Shown here: positions 53,901-62,947 of the stretch, piece after piece
Layout of the letters: every line of letters starts with the position of its first letter
How positions within the stretch are numbered: the first letter of the stretch is position 1
NCBI GenBank assembly: GCA_027575765.1
Contig: JANBPT010000034.1
Location: forward strand, 1 to 64,000
Length of the DNA: 64,000 nt
From: Tieghemiomyces parasiticus
Lineage: Eukaryota; Kickxellomycota; Dimargaritomycetes; Dimargaritales; Dimargaritaceae
Direction of reading: 5' to 3'
The notes under the pieces: generated by a model
What the model saw: the letters and a program-made list of their open reading frames with translations, nothing else
The model's database searches: none
Told to the model about the DNA's origin: nothing
Made by a program: the position numbers and the translations under genes

Positions 53901-54255
53901 GGCCCCGACCGTACTTCCTCGGCATCACCACCAGCACCCGGGGTGCACAGCTTGTGGTCAAAATGGTACTACGCTACGTAATCCCACGTTTGCCTCGCAC
54001 GCCCGGGCCGCCACCACCACCTCCGCCCTGGCCCCTGCTGTTCGCTCGCGTAGCGGGGCGGCGGCCAGGTCGGCTAAATCGCGGTCAGCTACCAATACCA
54101 CCGCGTTGGCCACAGCGGGCCCCGGCAGTCCCGCCAACCAGCAGAGCGGTGGGATGCCAGGGTACCAGCAACCCTTGAATCGGCAATCGAAGGAGGCTAA
54201 GAATTATGCCTTGTTAAAAGGGATGCAGTGGATCCAGCAGGCCCTGGATAATTAG
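47947..54255 (+). CDS. Giant Cep57/Ppc89-like spindle-pole-body protein
   Basis: This intronless gene encodes 2102 residues from the ATG at 47947 (cccATGG). Most of the chain is disordered and rich in Pro, Ser, Ala, Arg and Thr. A predicted coiled coil lies at about 1080-1120 (LMRVLAQLQEHYATWSHEKE). The recognisable domain is at about 1870-1940: DRLIAEMEADFAHLKAKYRV, then RLLGTRLKDLVALMDVKSQQ. This is the C-terminal microtubule-binding region of the Cep57 family, which in fungi includes Ppc89, a spindle-pole-body scaffold of fission yeast. Cys pairs occur before it (CPLC near 1760) and after it (CPYGC and CTAC near 1980), possibly binding metal. Ppc89 has about 780 residues, so this protein is far longer, through disordered sequence. 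The continuous 6.3 kb frame with strong third-position C/G bias shows that it is a real gene. Function is inferred from one domain. Confidence 0.8.
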   Translation: MAALSKTIDTLERNGKRLLADFDEVMAQAPHGHETTNSLPSFYHSSRDASSSHPNLAPAFSHAGRPRPNNADDDDQDELEALRQCDQRIDDALDASLERWSEPSGADFGDGLPSAPVTITDQHRPQPQQQRASLNSSSISFTPSGDDNDNHHQLPGQFRVQSTTDVLRSLEADEAEDFDDNLPSTISALTPSARTHPDRHNWDTAAVAPNFQPSKEFPHQLWTSPLTPNHPGHRDQSASTFSFLTHSSRPTTGPRTQIRQSPSLALGNTEADSENEDPLSGGMLSAERLPLRRPTVSVSKNVSAAPDSPLAHLPSADRPPAQTPILEKFEKWRLQKVQADRTPLPPTADSSVSFSSPKGDRPSDSPPPRSFAPTIPSVASFALASPELHRRHLSPRLATDSDMLPDSLRSATKAELRSLSSMEDRNSEDESLDHDHAMQRFDRLVDRPSSALPRTASSPIASTASVLIINTSTPKPDRGLTVPSSPATSVGMANPRSQNQTPTPLSPVLDEYGRPDPFRHGVDFSADPTLTGPTTPAARPTVPRPVLSPMSQDYLPRLRSPGPSGYRPRFASGTGANNALPGYSPGARGQFLRPQVRGTPHPLQNQNFLSSNSFSSVTSSAITFPEPSAEQGLRTRSGLGRPPVGPDSVARPEHPEEKEADSAASPVDTVAPVVEPSRHQALPPPPSIAAGVGPSGARSTVNEPIDDPHNITMSTQDAGDRVPSPDFLTQPADPEASSSLHRTYSAFSQKLLESRLSGRQGPSDTSRLSSASSLESLPALSKAAAAGRLREKRPASQTAAVQPSRTVVTRLQSQAGETLERSVSSPPRLPRSQPSDLAQPARDNSLLSDRSAGGGNDEERLTALVDRVAAEEQAHRPASHFQFNWDRPFRAGTEDPDQLLSTPSKVLQMCAARPEAVTAAATFPPTSTRASAATETTTTAEPIPVPIPLATDVARTPYRPDHRTQSRTPLSLASSILILPDIYDPDRLATPKFANQNGHYYLDQATPQPAARRVPSQTLQNTLRRGPLRNPRLPGSDLSVTGSPRNLAKQSAVTPQKPTQSAPQPGPMHRTLTGVPIEPQSEQLMRVLAQLQEHYATWSHEKEELMRTIADLQRQLAGAISNRNYTPTPRTVPHHTVAAQTSLAGTSIGGVRSPSARATPPRDAPPVFNDEHDATDLTWYLPDQPLDPPPAPETQQLIDELNRNLRREGALDANIEGMVAYIRDLTHQLAAPPAEAHGTTASTSEALPSPLASPASSIMSDRQSLDARPEHPYRERLVLRETATSARSTPAAPTRRTQLVDKLSSPFPAPPADPILRATPPTADPLPAATTVNEAAVAQMLEEFRNGFKRLLRRGSHISRSRADARSDEKPRRRRRRHHRNERPSLADGLPTLPGYLHRGDASPYDDDALSEALSRVDLDSPGSSFLTEPLTSVDGLTEEHFAREAHRNDDRSSPLVLRDYNTEAQFHAALRREIRSRRQYLDHQRPVDQPAEGYGEADDPPAAAATAPPVKRHRPAAKAPVPVDSSSYASPPASLLFERESTAPAHVRRQPSAQAPALLRRAVHMRDMATQVRQSIAATGLHHWHTEAPSEPSLPQPVPDRHDHYNSPNDQPRVEAPRLRSVQLTPTRVSMDSSRSPPGQHPSAAEEQEALRRYHAARMRPHTTNPAGGTPRHQLADRHDSDRDSVTVLEDDDDHTTTYLPPTEGNHSPAMLGKQGYQHHASPPASAVASLNDHADTHSLAVNLERLLALLQTHPSAHCPLCTATPAPVVGQPPLSKLPTADWQAWFAQRGQPDHAAAHHHQYPHYDHGTACPWADIRRLLSDLRHQPASPAEGSHLAEKSQTGQHHSSPIAAAAAHSRPSLTSATCQHLDRLIAEMEADFAHLKAKYRVVVKEYDGARSTSSSDRTRRLLGTRLKDLVALMDVKSQQLVALHEIRHATPSGSASLSGRRGKSRPALEPMVAIPAQQADLDAGPLMCPYGCTTQAPTVLPRHHHQHPGCTACGQNGTTLRNPTFASHARAATTTSALAPAVRSRSGAAARSAKSRSATNTTALATAGPGSPANQQSGGMPGYQQPLNRQSKEAKNYALLKGMQWIQQALDN

Positions 54256-54700
54256 GTTAGTTTCTCAGGTGTTCATAGCTATGAATCTGTGCGCTATGGG
54301 TAAATAGATCCACATTTAATTATTATTATTTTTCTCTCTCTATTCAGCCGCTTCCCTTAAACAACGGGCACGCCGGCATTGTATGATCATACCAGTAAAT
54401 AGCTATATCTTCGTCGTTTTCCATGGGTGATCCAATGCGATCCTTCCTTCTGATATACATATATATTTTGAAAAAATGCTTTTGGACATTCGTCTCTTGA
54501 CCGAGAGTGAGTGTTCAGGGATAATACACCTCAATTTCTCCCCACGCTGAGGAGCCCCCCCCCTCACTCGCTAGCGACCATTTTTAAACATCAGATCAGT
54601 TTTTAGGTGCTAATTTATCGAACAGTGCTAGACGGCCAACTGAAAACAGCATCGTGGAGAAAATAATACACAAAATGGAAACAATAAAGACCTAAATAAC
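54256..54700. other. Convergent 3' spacer (Cep57-like / ABC transporter)
   Basis: This AT-rich stretch of 445 bases separates two convergent long genes and should contain their 3' ends. It has several TATA- and ATTT-rich patches. No gene is seen. Confidence 0.5.
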
Positions 54701-57700
54701 CTAACGCTTGTTGGAACGGTAGAATTTGAGACCCAGGAGTAGGATGAGGGTGTTGAAGGCGCAGAACCCAACGATGATGAGAAAGTTACGCCAGCGGTGG
54801 GAGAAGCTCCAGTCGAGGTTGTTCTCATAGTAGTTTTCACCGTACCGGTAGGGGCAGTAGCGGCAGTCGGAATCGGCATCACTGTTCTCGAGATACCCAG
54901 GGTACTTGTCGAGGTAATCCTTCATGTACTTGCCGCAGGACTGGCCGCTGGGGGGCTGGAGGGTAAAGTACTCCTCAGATTTGCACACGACACGCTGCCG
55001 GTACAGGTCATTGACGAGCAAGCCTTCGATGATGTAGTGGTACGGGTCGATCCAGTACATCCACCGCTTCCAAAAGGTAGGCATCTGGGAATAGGGGATG
55101 GTGACACCGCAAAAGAGAGCCATGAAAGAAGCCGGAATGGGGTTAACCATGGAGGCCACCACGTCGGTCGGGGTCCAGGCGGCGATGGCCTGGCCGAGTA
55201 ACATGGCAAAGATGGACAGCATATTGTACATGAGGTAGAAGTAGCCGATCCGGTTACCGTTACCGCTGAGTCCCACGGCCCAGTAAAAGATGGCGAAGAA
55301 GCAGGTCGAGGCGAAGATGACGAAGGGCAGTTCGGTGAGGATCATGCCCGTGGCGAAGGCGCGCCAGTCGTAGAATCCCGAGGCCTCCTCGCGAGTAAAC
55401 CAGGTGCGGTACTTGACGAGTTGGGGTTGGACCTGGTTGATAACCAGAATACCCAGAACCGAGGTTTGGAACAGAGCGAAAACGCGGTTCTGGAGATCAG
55501 TGGTACCATCACCCAGCTGGATGAAGGTGATGGCTAAGAAGAAGGAACAGAAGACCTGGAGGAACACTCGGTTGAGGTTATACTCTGGATCGCGCCAGTA
55601 AGACTTGAACATGCGGTTGAGGACAATGCGACATTGGCCGGGGTATCGGAGGGCGAATTCCTTGTGGTCCTCCGGGTCGGCCTCGCGGTTCTGGCTGGCC
55701 TCCTTCTCGGTAGCAACGATCCGGGCCACGCTCTCCTGCTCGTGGCTGGCCTGCGGAGAGTTACGCCAGGTCTCGGGCCAATCAGGGCCCAAGGAAGATC
55801 CGATGACATCCAAGATGTATTCGGCCGGGTTGGCGGTGGGCGGACACTTGGAGGCGCCGTTGGCCTCGAAGTAGTCGATCAGGGTCTCGCAGTTCTGGCC
55901 CAGATCGCCAAAGTACACCGTGTTACCCCCCGGGGCGAGGAGCAGGAGGCGGTCAAACTGCTCAAAGAGGAGAGAACTGGGCTGGTGGATGGTGCACAGG
56001 ACGGTCTGGCCCTCCTGGGCAAGCTTGCGTAGGAACCGGACGATACTAAAGGAGGACTGGGCGTCGAGGCCCGAGGTCGGCTCGTCCAAAAACAGAACCT
56101 TGGGCTTGGCCACGAGTTCTACGGCGATGGTGAGGCGCTTGCGTTCCTCCATGGATAACCCGATTCCGGTCTCGAGGGACCCGACCAGGGCATCGGCGGT
56201 GTCATCCATCTCCAAGAGGACCAGGACCTGTTCGACGAAGGCGTCCTTCTCGGCCTTGCTGACGTGAGCCGGCTGACGGAGGTAGGCTGAAAACTGGAGT
56301 GCCTCACGGACGGTGGTACTCGGATTGTGGATATCCATCTGTTCGCAGTAACCCGTCTGGCGGCGCAGGGCGCGGGTGAGGGGCTCACCACTAAGTAGAA
56401 TCTCGCCCTCGACGCGGCCGACATTCTTGCGTTGGGCGAGAACGTCGAGCAGGGTGGTCTTACCGGCACCGGAGGCGCCCATGAGGGCGGTCATCTGACC
56501 AGGCTTGACGTAGCCGCTGATATCGTTGAGGAGCTGGATCTCGCCACCCTTGGCCTTGGGACCCGGTACGATGTAGCGGATGTTCTGCCAGCTGAGGGTG
56601 AGACCGTTGGCGGCCCCCTTGGTCACGCCGCCCTCGTCTGAGTGAGCTTCGCCTTGACTCTGGCCAACAGCGCCGTCGGCCTTATTACGGCGACGTCGAC
56701 CGCCCACGAAACCACGTAGGCGGGACAGGCGGTGGGCCTTGAAGACATTGGTGCTGTAGCCGCTACCGCCCCACTCGACGGTCTCGACCACGATCATGGT
56801 GAGGATGACGAAGAGGGCGTAAAAACAAATAACGGCTACAAAATCACGCCACTGGTCACCGGCCTTGAACCCGTACGAGGCGTAGATGTAGTCTTCACCG
56901 CGAACAATGGCCTTCCCAGGTCTGGACCCGGCCAGGGTGCACACTTGGTTGGCTATGTTGGTGTACTGCGGGAGGCCGTTGGGGACGATTTGGGCGCCGG
57001 CGCAGCGAATCAGGAGCCCCTTAAACTCGTTGGACACTAAGGACTTAAGGCCATACGCGATAGGGTTGATCCAGTAGATCCAAAGGATCCAGCCGCCCAT
57101 GGATCGTGGGGGAACCAGATAGCCCGTGAGCAGGATAAACATTAGTAAGAATATACCAGATACTGCGTGGGCTGTGTCCAGGTCCGGGGTGGCATTACCG
57201 ATCAGACGGAAAAGGGCCGTGAGACAAAGCGTGGTGACGTAGAGGATCAATATAAACTTGACAAACTTGCCGAAGCCAGCTTGTAATCCGACCATCCAGT
57301 ATAGGATGGATGAAAACACGATGACCTGGATCAGGGCGATGGGGATATCCGAGATTAGCTGGGCGATGTAGAGAGCGCTCGGGTGGTAGAAGGCGAACCC
57401 CTTTTGCTTGTAAATGATGGGCCGGTTAGAAAAACACTTGGGGATCTCGGAGTTGGCGACGAGGGTATTGAAGAGCAAAGCGAAGAAGAGCACACCGCCG
57501 CGGGTGAAGGCGCCGTAGGAGTTGTCGGGTAGCTTGAAGAAGAGGGATCCCACGATGACGGCCATGCACCAGGTGTAGAGCAGACGGAAGATGAGTAGGC
57601 CGGGGTTACCCATAATGAGCCGAACCTCGCGCTGGATACACGCCGCGACCTGGAAGAAATAGGTGGTCTTGTAGCGGGATTTACGGCGAATCTTGCTCTT

Positions 57701-59431
57701 GCCGGCTCCCATCTTGCCCTCAATGACACGTTCGCGGAACCGCTCGTCAGGGCGGTCGTGTGCAACCTCCTGGCGGTACTCAGCGATCTGCTGCTGGAGG
57801 CGGACGAAGGCGTGCGACTGCCGGAAACAGGCCTCAAATTCCTCGGGGGTGCGCGGGACACGGTCCTCCATGCCGGGCTGGACACGGGCCTCGTGCTTCA
57901 TGGTGATCCCCGTAAGGAAATCCGAAGTAGTCTGGCGTTGCGGGCATACGTAGCCTAGACTGGTAAAGTAAGGTTTCGCCTCCTGGGCGGGTCCGAAGTA
58001 GATACAGTGACCGTCGGCGATAACCATGACCTTGTCGAAAATGCTGTAGATGTTCTCGGAGGCCTGGTATAGGGTCGCGATAGTGGTGCGGTTGAGCAGG
58101 TCGGCGACGATGCGGAGGGACCGGGTATAGTCTAGGGCGGACGAGGCGTCGAGGCCCTTCGTACTCCCGTCCCACACGGTGATGGTGGCGTCGGTGGCCA
58201 TCTGTTCAGCTATGCTGGTCCGCTTCTTCTCACCGCCGGAGACACCACGAATCATGGCGTTACCAACGATGGTGTCGGCACAGCGTTGGAGACCGAACAT
58301 CTTGACGAGCATCTCCGTGACACGGCGGCGGAGCTGGGCGCGGGACTGGATGTCCATGACACGGGTGCTAGGGGTCTTCATCTTGAGAGCGAAATTAATG
58401 GTGTTGCGAACCGAGAGGGTAGCGAAGTGGTAGTCCTCCTCCTGGTTGTACACCACCTCGCCTCGGTAGTACTTGTCCATTTCTTCGGGGGATATACCGC
58501 TGTATGACAGGTCACCGGTGATCTCGGAGTAACCTTTGCGTTGGTTGCCGAGGACGCGCAGCATGGTAGAGCAACCGGCGCCGGGCTTTCCCAGCACCAG
58601 GAGCATCTCACCGGGCCGACAAATCCCATTGACACCCTTGAGAATGTGCTTGGTCACGCCCTTGGGTTTGGGTAGGCCACGGCAGGTGAGCAGGTACCAC
58701 AGGAATTTTGGGCCGCTGGTGAGCAAATGAAGGACCGGGGAGACTACGTTCTCGATGTGAGTCTGGGCTGTCCCCCGGCCGTACACGTTCAGGTCCTCGA
58801 AGGTGAGGCCGAGCTCCTTGGGCCGGTCTGAGTCGTCCTCGTTAATATTCTCACGGATCCGCTCCCGGATGTCGTATAGGGCCCCACCTTCCTCGAGGTC
58901 ACGGGCCCCCGGGGCGGGGCCTGCGGCTACCTCGGCGTACGAGCTCCGGCCGCCTTTTTTTTCGCCGGGACCGGTTATGAACTCAGGTGGGCGGCCGCTG
59001 ATGGCGTCGGCGGCGGCACTAGCATCTTCGTAGTTGACCTGGGTGGGTTCACCGAACACAATGTTGTTGACGTCACCGGCGGTGTTGCACTCGTTCCAGG
59101 TGGGTGCGTGGCTCAAGAGGGAGCTGCCACTGCGGGCTGTACCGGTACGGTGGATGAAATCGGTGTTGCGCTCATTGGCACTACGCAAGGCGTGGTCATT
59201 GGACCCGTCACCGAAACGGATGGCGCTCGGGGATGGTTCGTGGAGCCTACTATGTATAGAGCGTGCAGTCGACTCTGGACGGTCGTCGGCGGCGTACATA
59301 GCGGCAGGGTTCATATTCGAGAGCTCAATACTGGTCCCAGTACGGGTGGTATTCGTGGCGGTACTGTCAGGGGCGTGGCCGCCGGCGCCTGGGCGCGGGT
59401 TGTCCCCGCGTTTCTCAGGTGCTGATGGCAT
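54701..59431 (-). CDS. PDR-type (ABCG) full-size ABC transporter
   Basis: This intronless gene encodes 1576 residues in the reverse fungal PDR layout, nucleotide-binding domain then membrane domain, twice. An N-terminal extension of about 200 residues is disordered. The first domain has a degenerate Walker A (GKPGAGCST at about 277, Cys in place of Lys) and a normal signature VSGGEKKR near 395. The second has a canonical Walker A GASGAGKTT near 983 and a degenerate signature LSMEERKRL. This asymmetry is the family rule and leaves one competent ATP site. Each membrane half shows six helices, and the last ends with a large Cys-rich extracellular loop (SCGKYMKDYL, DSDCRYCPY). These pumps export drugs, lipids or toxins from the plasma membrane, as Cdr1, Pdr5 and Snq2 do. 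The substrate cannot be told from sequence. The C-terminus ends in a short basic tail (YRSNKR). Confidence 0.96.
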   Translation of the reverse strand: MPSAPEKRGDNPRPGAGGHAPDSTATNTTRTGTSIELSNMNPAAMYAADDRPESTARSIHSRLHEPSPSAIRFGDGSNDHALRSANERNTDFIHRTGTARSGSSLLSHAPTWNECNTAGDVNNIVFGEPTQVNYEDASAAADAISGRPPEFITGPGEKKGGRSSYAEVAAGPAPGARDLEEGGALYDIRERIRENINEDDSDRPKELGLTFEDLNVYGRGTAQTHIENVVSPVLHLLTSGPKFLWYLLTCRGLPKPKGVTKHILKGVNGICRPGEMLLVLGKPGAGCSTMLRVLGNQRKGYSEITGDLSYSGISPEEMDKYYRGEVVYNQEEDYHFATLSVRNTINFALKMKTPSTRVMDIQSRAQLRRRVTEMLVKMFGLQRCADTIVGNAMIRGVSGGEKKRTSIAEQMATDATITVWDGSTKGLDASSALDYTRSLRIVADLLNRTTIATLYQASENIYSIFDKVMVIADGHCIYFGPAQEAKPYFTSLGYVCPQRQTTSDFLTGITMKHEARVQPGMEDRVPRTPEEFEACFRQSHAFVRLQQQIAEYRQEVAHDRPDERFRERVIEGKMGAGKSKIRRKSRYKTTYFFQVAACIQREVRLIMGNPGLLIFRLLYTWCMAVIVGSLFFKLPDNSYGAFTRGGVLFFALLFNTLVANSEIPKCFSNRPIIYKQKGFAFYHPSALYIAQLISDIPIALIQVIVFSSILYWMVGLQAGFGKFVKFILILYVTTLCLTALFRLIGNATPDLDTAHAVSGIFLLMFILLTGYLVPPRSMGGWILWIYWINPIAYGLKSLVSNEFKGLLIRCAGAQIVPNGLPQYTNIANQVCTLAGSRPGKAIVRGEDYIYASYGFKAGDQWRDFVAVICFYALFVILTMIVVETVEWGGSGYSTNVFKAHRLSRLRGFVGGRRRRNKADGAVGQSQGEAHSDEGGVTKGAANGLTLSWQNIRYIVPGPKAKGGEIQLLNDISGYVKPGQMTALMGASGAGKTTLLDVLAQRKNVGRVEGEILLSGEPLTRALRRQTGYCEQMDIHNPSTTVREALQFSAYLRQPAHVSKAEKDAFVEQVLVLLEMDDTADALVGSLETGIGLSMEERKRLTIAVELVAKPKVLFLDEPTSGLDAQSSFSIVRFLRKLAQEGQTVLCTIHQPSSLLFEQFDRLLLLAPGGNTVYFGDLGQNCETLIDYFEANGASKCPPTANPAEYILDVIGSSLGPDWPETWRNSPQASHEQESVARIVATEKEASQNREADPEDHKEFALRYPGQCRIVLNRMFKSYWRDPEYNLNRVFLQVFCSFFLAITFIQLGDGTTDLQNRVFALFQTSVLGILVINQVQPQLVKYRTWFTREEASGFYDWRAFATGMILTELPFVIFASTCFFAIFYWAVGLSGNGNRIGYFYLMYNMLSIFAMLLGQAIAAWTPTDVVASMVNPIPASFMALFCGVTIPYSQMPTFWKRWMYWIDPYHYIIEGLLVNDLYRQRVVCKSEEYFTLQPPSGQSCGKYMKDYLDKYPGYLENSDADSDCRYCPYRYGENYYENNLDWSFSHRWRNFLIIVGFCAFNTLILLLGLKFYRSNKR

Positions 59432-62400
59432 GGTAGAAAGTAAAAATCAACGGTTATGTCGCACAATAGCAGTAGTGAGATGGTGGTTGAAAATTAGGGG
59501 TATGGTAGAAGTAAATGGATGGGGCTGCGCCGGGACAAAATTGTCGATCGGCCTTGATACGGTGAAAAAAGGGGGGACAAGAAAATAAGGAGCCGAGAGC
59601 GGTGCGGCCCAAACGTGAACGATGAGCAAACCGCCAGGGCTATTCCAGGAGAACCTGAAACTATAAGGTATAGCGTCCTTATGCAAACCGCGTAAGCCAG
59701 GTGAGACCTTGCCAAACGGCAGCAAGAAATACCCGGGAGCAGGTGGCTATCTGGAGCGGTAGTGGTGGGTTTAAAGCGCGATGTGGGGCCTATCAGCTGC
59801 GTGGCTCTGCAGGATAAATTCGATCGGGCAGGTTGACGGGGGGGGAGGTAAAGCTAAAAAGGCGGGCAGGACGGGTAGCTGTCCCTGAATAATAAAGTCG
59901 CGCAGTGGGACTGGGTACGAGAAGGGGGCAGATAAACAGGCTGACCCGGTAGGTGGAACCGTAGCAGGAGGGCTAAAGGTCAAGAGTGTGAAACCGGTCG
60001 GACCCTGGGCGTTGGAAGGAGCAGATCTCAGCAGCGATGCAGGGTAGACAAAAGTGGGTAATATCTAGGCGGAATACGCTCTTCAGAAGGGTCGAAAAGG
60101 TGTAGTGGAATAAATAGAAGATAACAGGAGCCGGCCACAAGGGGGAGTGAGGTGGTTCTTAAGTACCTTTATAATAACCAGGCCTAGGGGAAAGAACACG
60201 CTAGATCGTAGTAAGGCCTTGCTTCTCGTCCTGTGGATATCGGCGCCACGCAAGGCGTCCGGCTAATCCATGCCATTGGTGCCTCGTTCCGCGCCCACTC
60301 CCTCGGACTCGGAAGGTGGACCTCGAGCGCTGACATAACGGACAGGGTGGTCCTATAGACGCCCCCCCTCTCCTTCGGCGCATTCCTTCAGCCGCCGACC
60401 CAGTGGGGGGAATTTTCTTCCCTGCCGGAATTTCTATAGGTATAATCATCGAGCTGCAACGCTACAAATACCGCCGTGGCTAAGAGACCCCGGCGAAGAG
60501 AGCGAGCCAACGTAGAAATGATAGGCGGATAAGGGGTTAATTTAAGGCGCAGCGTATCAGTGGGCTTACGTATTCCCGGGAACCGATAATATGTGCCCTT
60601 CCCTTTTGCACACCCCCGAAGACAGAAAGGTGCTTCTAAATTTTAAAGTAGACTGGTTGGCTCCCGAGTCCGCGCGGGCGGGTCCGAGGCGCCCGTTTAA
60701 CGTCTAGGGGATCGTGACAACCTGCCCCTTCATACAAAGCCCCCCGCGGGAAGGGCGCTGTGATCGCGTATCGGAAGCCCCGGCCTGGAATCAACTTGGC
60801 TTACTAATGCAACACCACATTCGAGTATTTTTCCGCTTGTATCATTTACCCGGATCTTTATTTGGCCTGCCATCGTTTCGCCAATGAAAAGTCCTTGAAG
60901 TGACTAACCCTTGCCAATTACTCGACGATGTGACGTCAAGCATCTGGCCTAAAACGCGCTGCAATGCGCCCCCGGACCTCTACGTCCCTATTAGAAGCAC
61001 TCTAGCAGTCCCTTAACCTCCATCTAATGGATAATTTTCTCGCTAAGAAGTACCCCCCCCTCCCGTTGTATTTTTTTTAAAAAAAAACGTTTAGTACAGA
61101 TTAGTTAACAATGACAGTATGAATCATATTGTGATAACCACTGCGGCCAGCGTGAAAGTGTTAGAGCAGAAACGGCAGGGTTGGGCCCAAAACCCCTGCA
61201 GGGACCGGTGGAAAGTTTGCACAACGATGCAGGTATGTATGTAGGTCCAACTGTTTGGTATGGGAACAAGGAGAGAGTGTGCGTATAATATGGGGATACA
61301 GTAGATCGAAAGGCCAGGACATGATTGCCTATAGCTTTGACAATGTATGATGGCCATACGAGTACTAAAGCTATCCATCGACCAGGTGGTGGGCCTAGCT
61401 ATTTAAGCAATGTGGTTTGGGCATATATACCATGGTCTCCCATAATAGATATACTTTAACATTGGGTGGCCCTAGAGTATCCCTCGACTGGTCGTGCGAA
61501 AGGTCAGTTCGTTGTGTGCGTGGCCGAAACCCAGCTAATGATGCACCCTGGCTCGGGCCACACTATCCTTGAAGCCCTTTATGGAGAGATTATTACTCAT
61601 GAAGGTCCACGTAGCCCAATCGGGCCGGATGAATTCTTTCCTGATCGCTCCGCATGGAATGGCGAGCCCCTCTTCGCAGTCGCTCTTTCTAGCCACCTAA
61701 CATGCACATAGGTCATCAGCTAGAAAGGCACCCATCAGCACCTTAATGGAGGTGATCACTACCATAGCACCGGTACGTAAGATAGCGGATTTCGATCGCC
61801 AATATCTCCCCATGCACCGTAGTGACCCGCAGTCTCGTGGAGGAACCCGCTTTGCGGTTGAACGATCGACTACATAGGACGTTTACTCAGCCATTGGTAT
61901 CGTCCGCAAGGCATCTTAATAGACAGGGCCGGATCGCCGTCGATGGCAAACAGTCAACCTCGAAAAGATACGCTATCAGTTGCCTTGATGGTAGCAAACC
62001 CAGCTCCAGAAAAGGCTAACCTGATGGTAATGCCTTGAAGCCTAAATCGATAAATATTATTTTAGGTAAGCGGCCTGTCAGGCCCATACTTGCATACGCG
62101 ACTCCCCCTCTCGTGAGAGTAAACCCGAAGTTTATGACTGGTGAATTGTTGGGAAGATAACGCGCCACACATATTGAGTACAATGTCTTCCATTTTAGGT
62201 TAACGCCGAAGGCTCCTGTTGACGCGTCCATGTCCCCTGGCGATTAAGTTCCGAGAGTCGGCGAGTTCCCCCAAGCCGACGGTGACTAATTGAGGGAATG
62301 AAGACAGCTCCAAGGGGACACGGTATACGTTTGGCGCCTAGCCTGTAGAAGGGGGACGGCGTTACCGACCAACCAGCCACATTACCGGGCGCCATCCTAT

Positions 62401-62947
62401 TCTAGGTTATTGATTGGGCCCTGGGGTACCATGCGCCGAGGGCGTCGGCGGGCGATTAAGTAAACGGAATCAATTGGGCATGTATATCTTCTAAATAGCT
62501 GAGCCCCCCCCCCCTCCTTTCCCTGCTTCACTTTGGCACGGTGCACGAAGTTCAGCGGTTGAATCTAGTTAATGGAAGATGGTAATATCGGCGTTGAAGC
62601 TGATATCGAGGTGTGCAGCCTCCTTGGTCCTAGTAAAGAGCGTGTGCTTTCTGAGTTACTGGGCCGGTTTGTACAGTTAGAGGCCTCTACTCTAGGCTTC
62701 TTAATTAGGGAAGGGGTTACATTACTTGCCGAGGCAGCTGGGGGCACACGACTGAGATATAGAAAGGAAGCAGTCCGAAGCTGGCCTGGTGGGGAGAGAG
62801 GATGCGTCTACTAATCAGCCCCCCCTCCTTGCGATCACCCTAATACATGATTTGGACACCACCAAGGTCGTCGTTCTTCCATGTCCAATCAAAGCCTCTA
62901 GAAGTAAAGTACAGTGCGAGTTTTATTAAATAGACACCACGGTTGTG
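59432..62947. other. Gene-poor 3.5 kb spacer upstream of the ABC transporter
   Basis: This holds the ABC transporter promoter (minus strand, next to 59432) and, at the right end, the 3' region of the Ups1-like gene. Pyrimidine-rich sequence on the minus strand runs from 59432 to about 59600. No gene is supported; open frames at 61466-61711 and 62572-62814 are short and unmatched. C-rich runs lie near 61053 and at 62505-62515. A minus-strand TATAAA near 60169 is weak. Confidence 0.45.
62922..62927 (-). terminator. Polyadenylation signal AATAAA after the Ups1-like gene
   Basis: On the minus strand this reads AATAAA, 20 bases after the stop codon of the Ups1-like gene. No other copy lies near. 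Confidence 0.6.

Noticed and set aside
62572..62814. 80-codon plus-strand frame near the Ups1-like gene
   Set aside because: It has an ATG and balanced composition but no family match, no intron evidence and no codon bias; support is too weak for a gene call.
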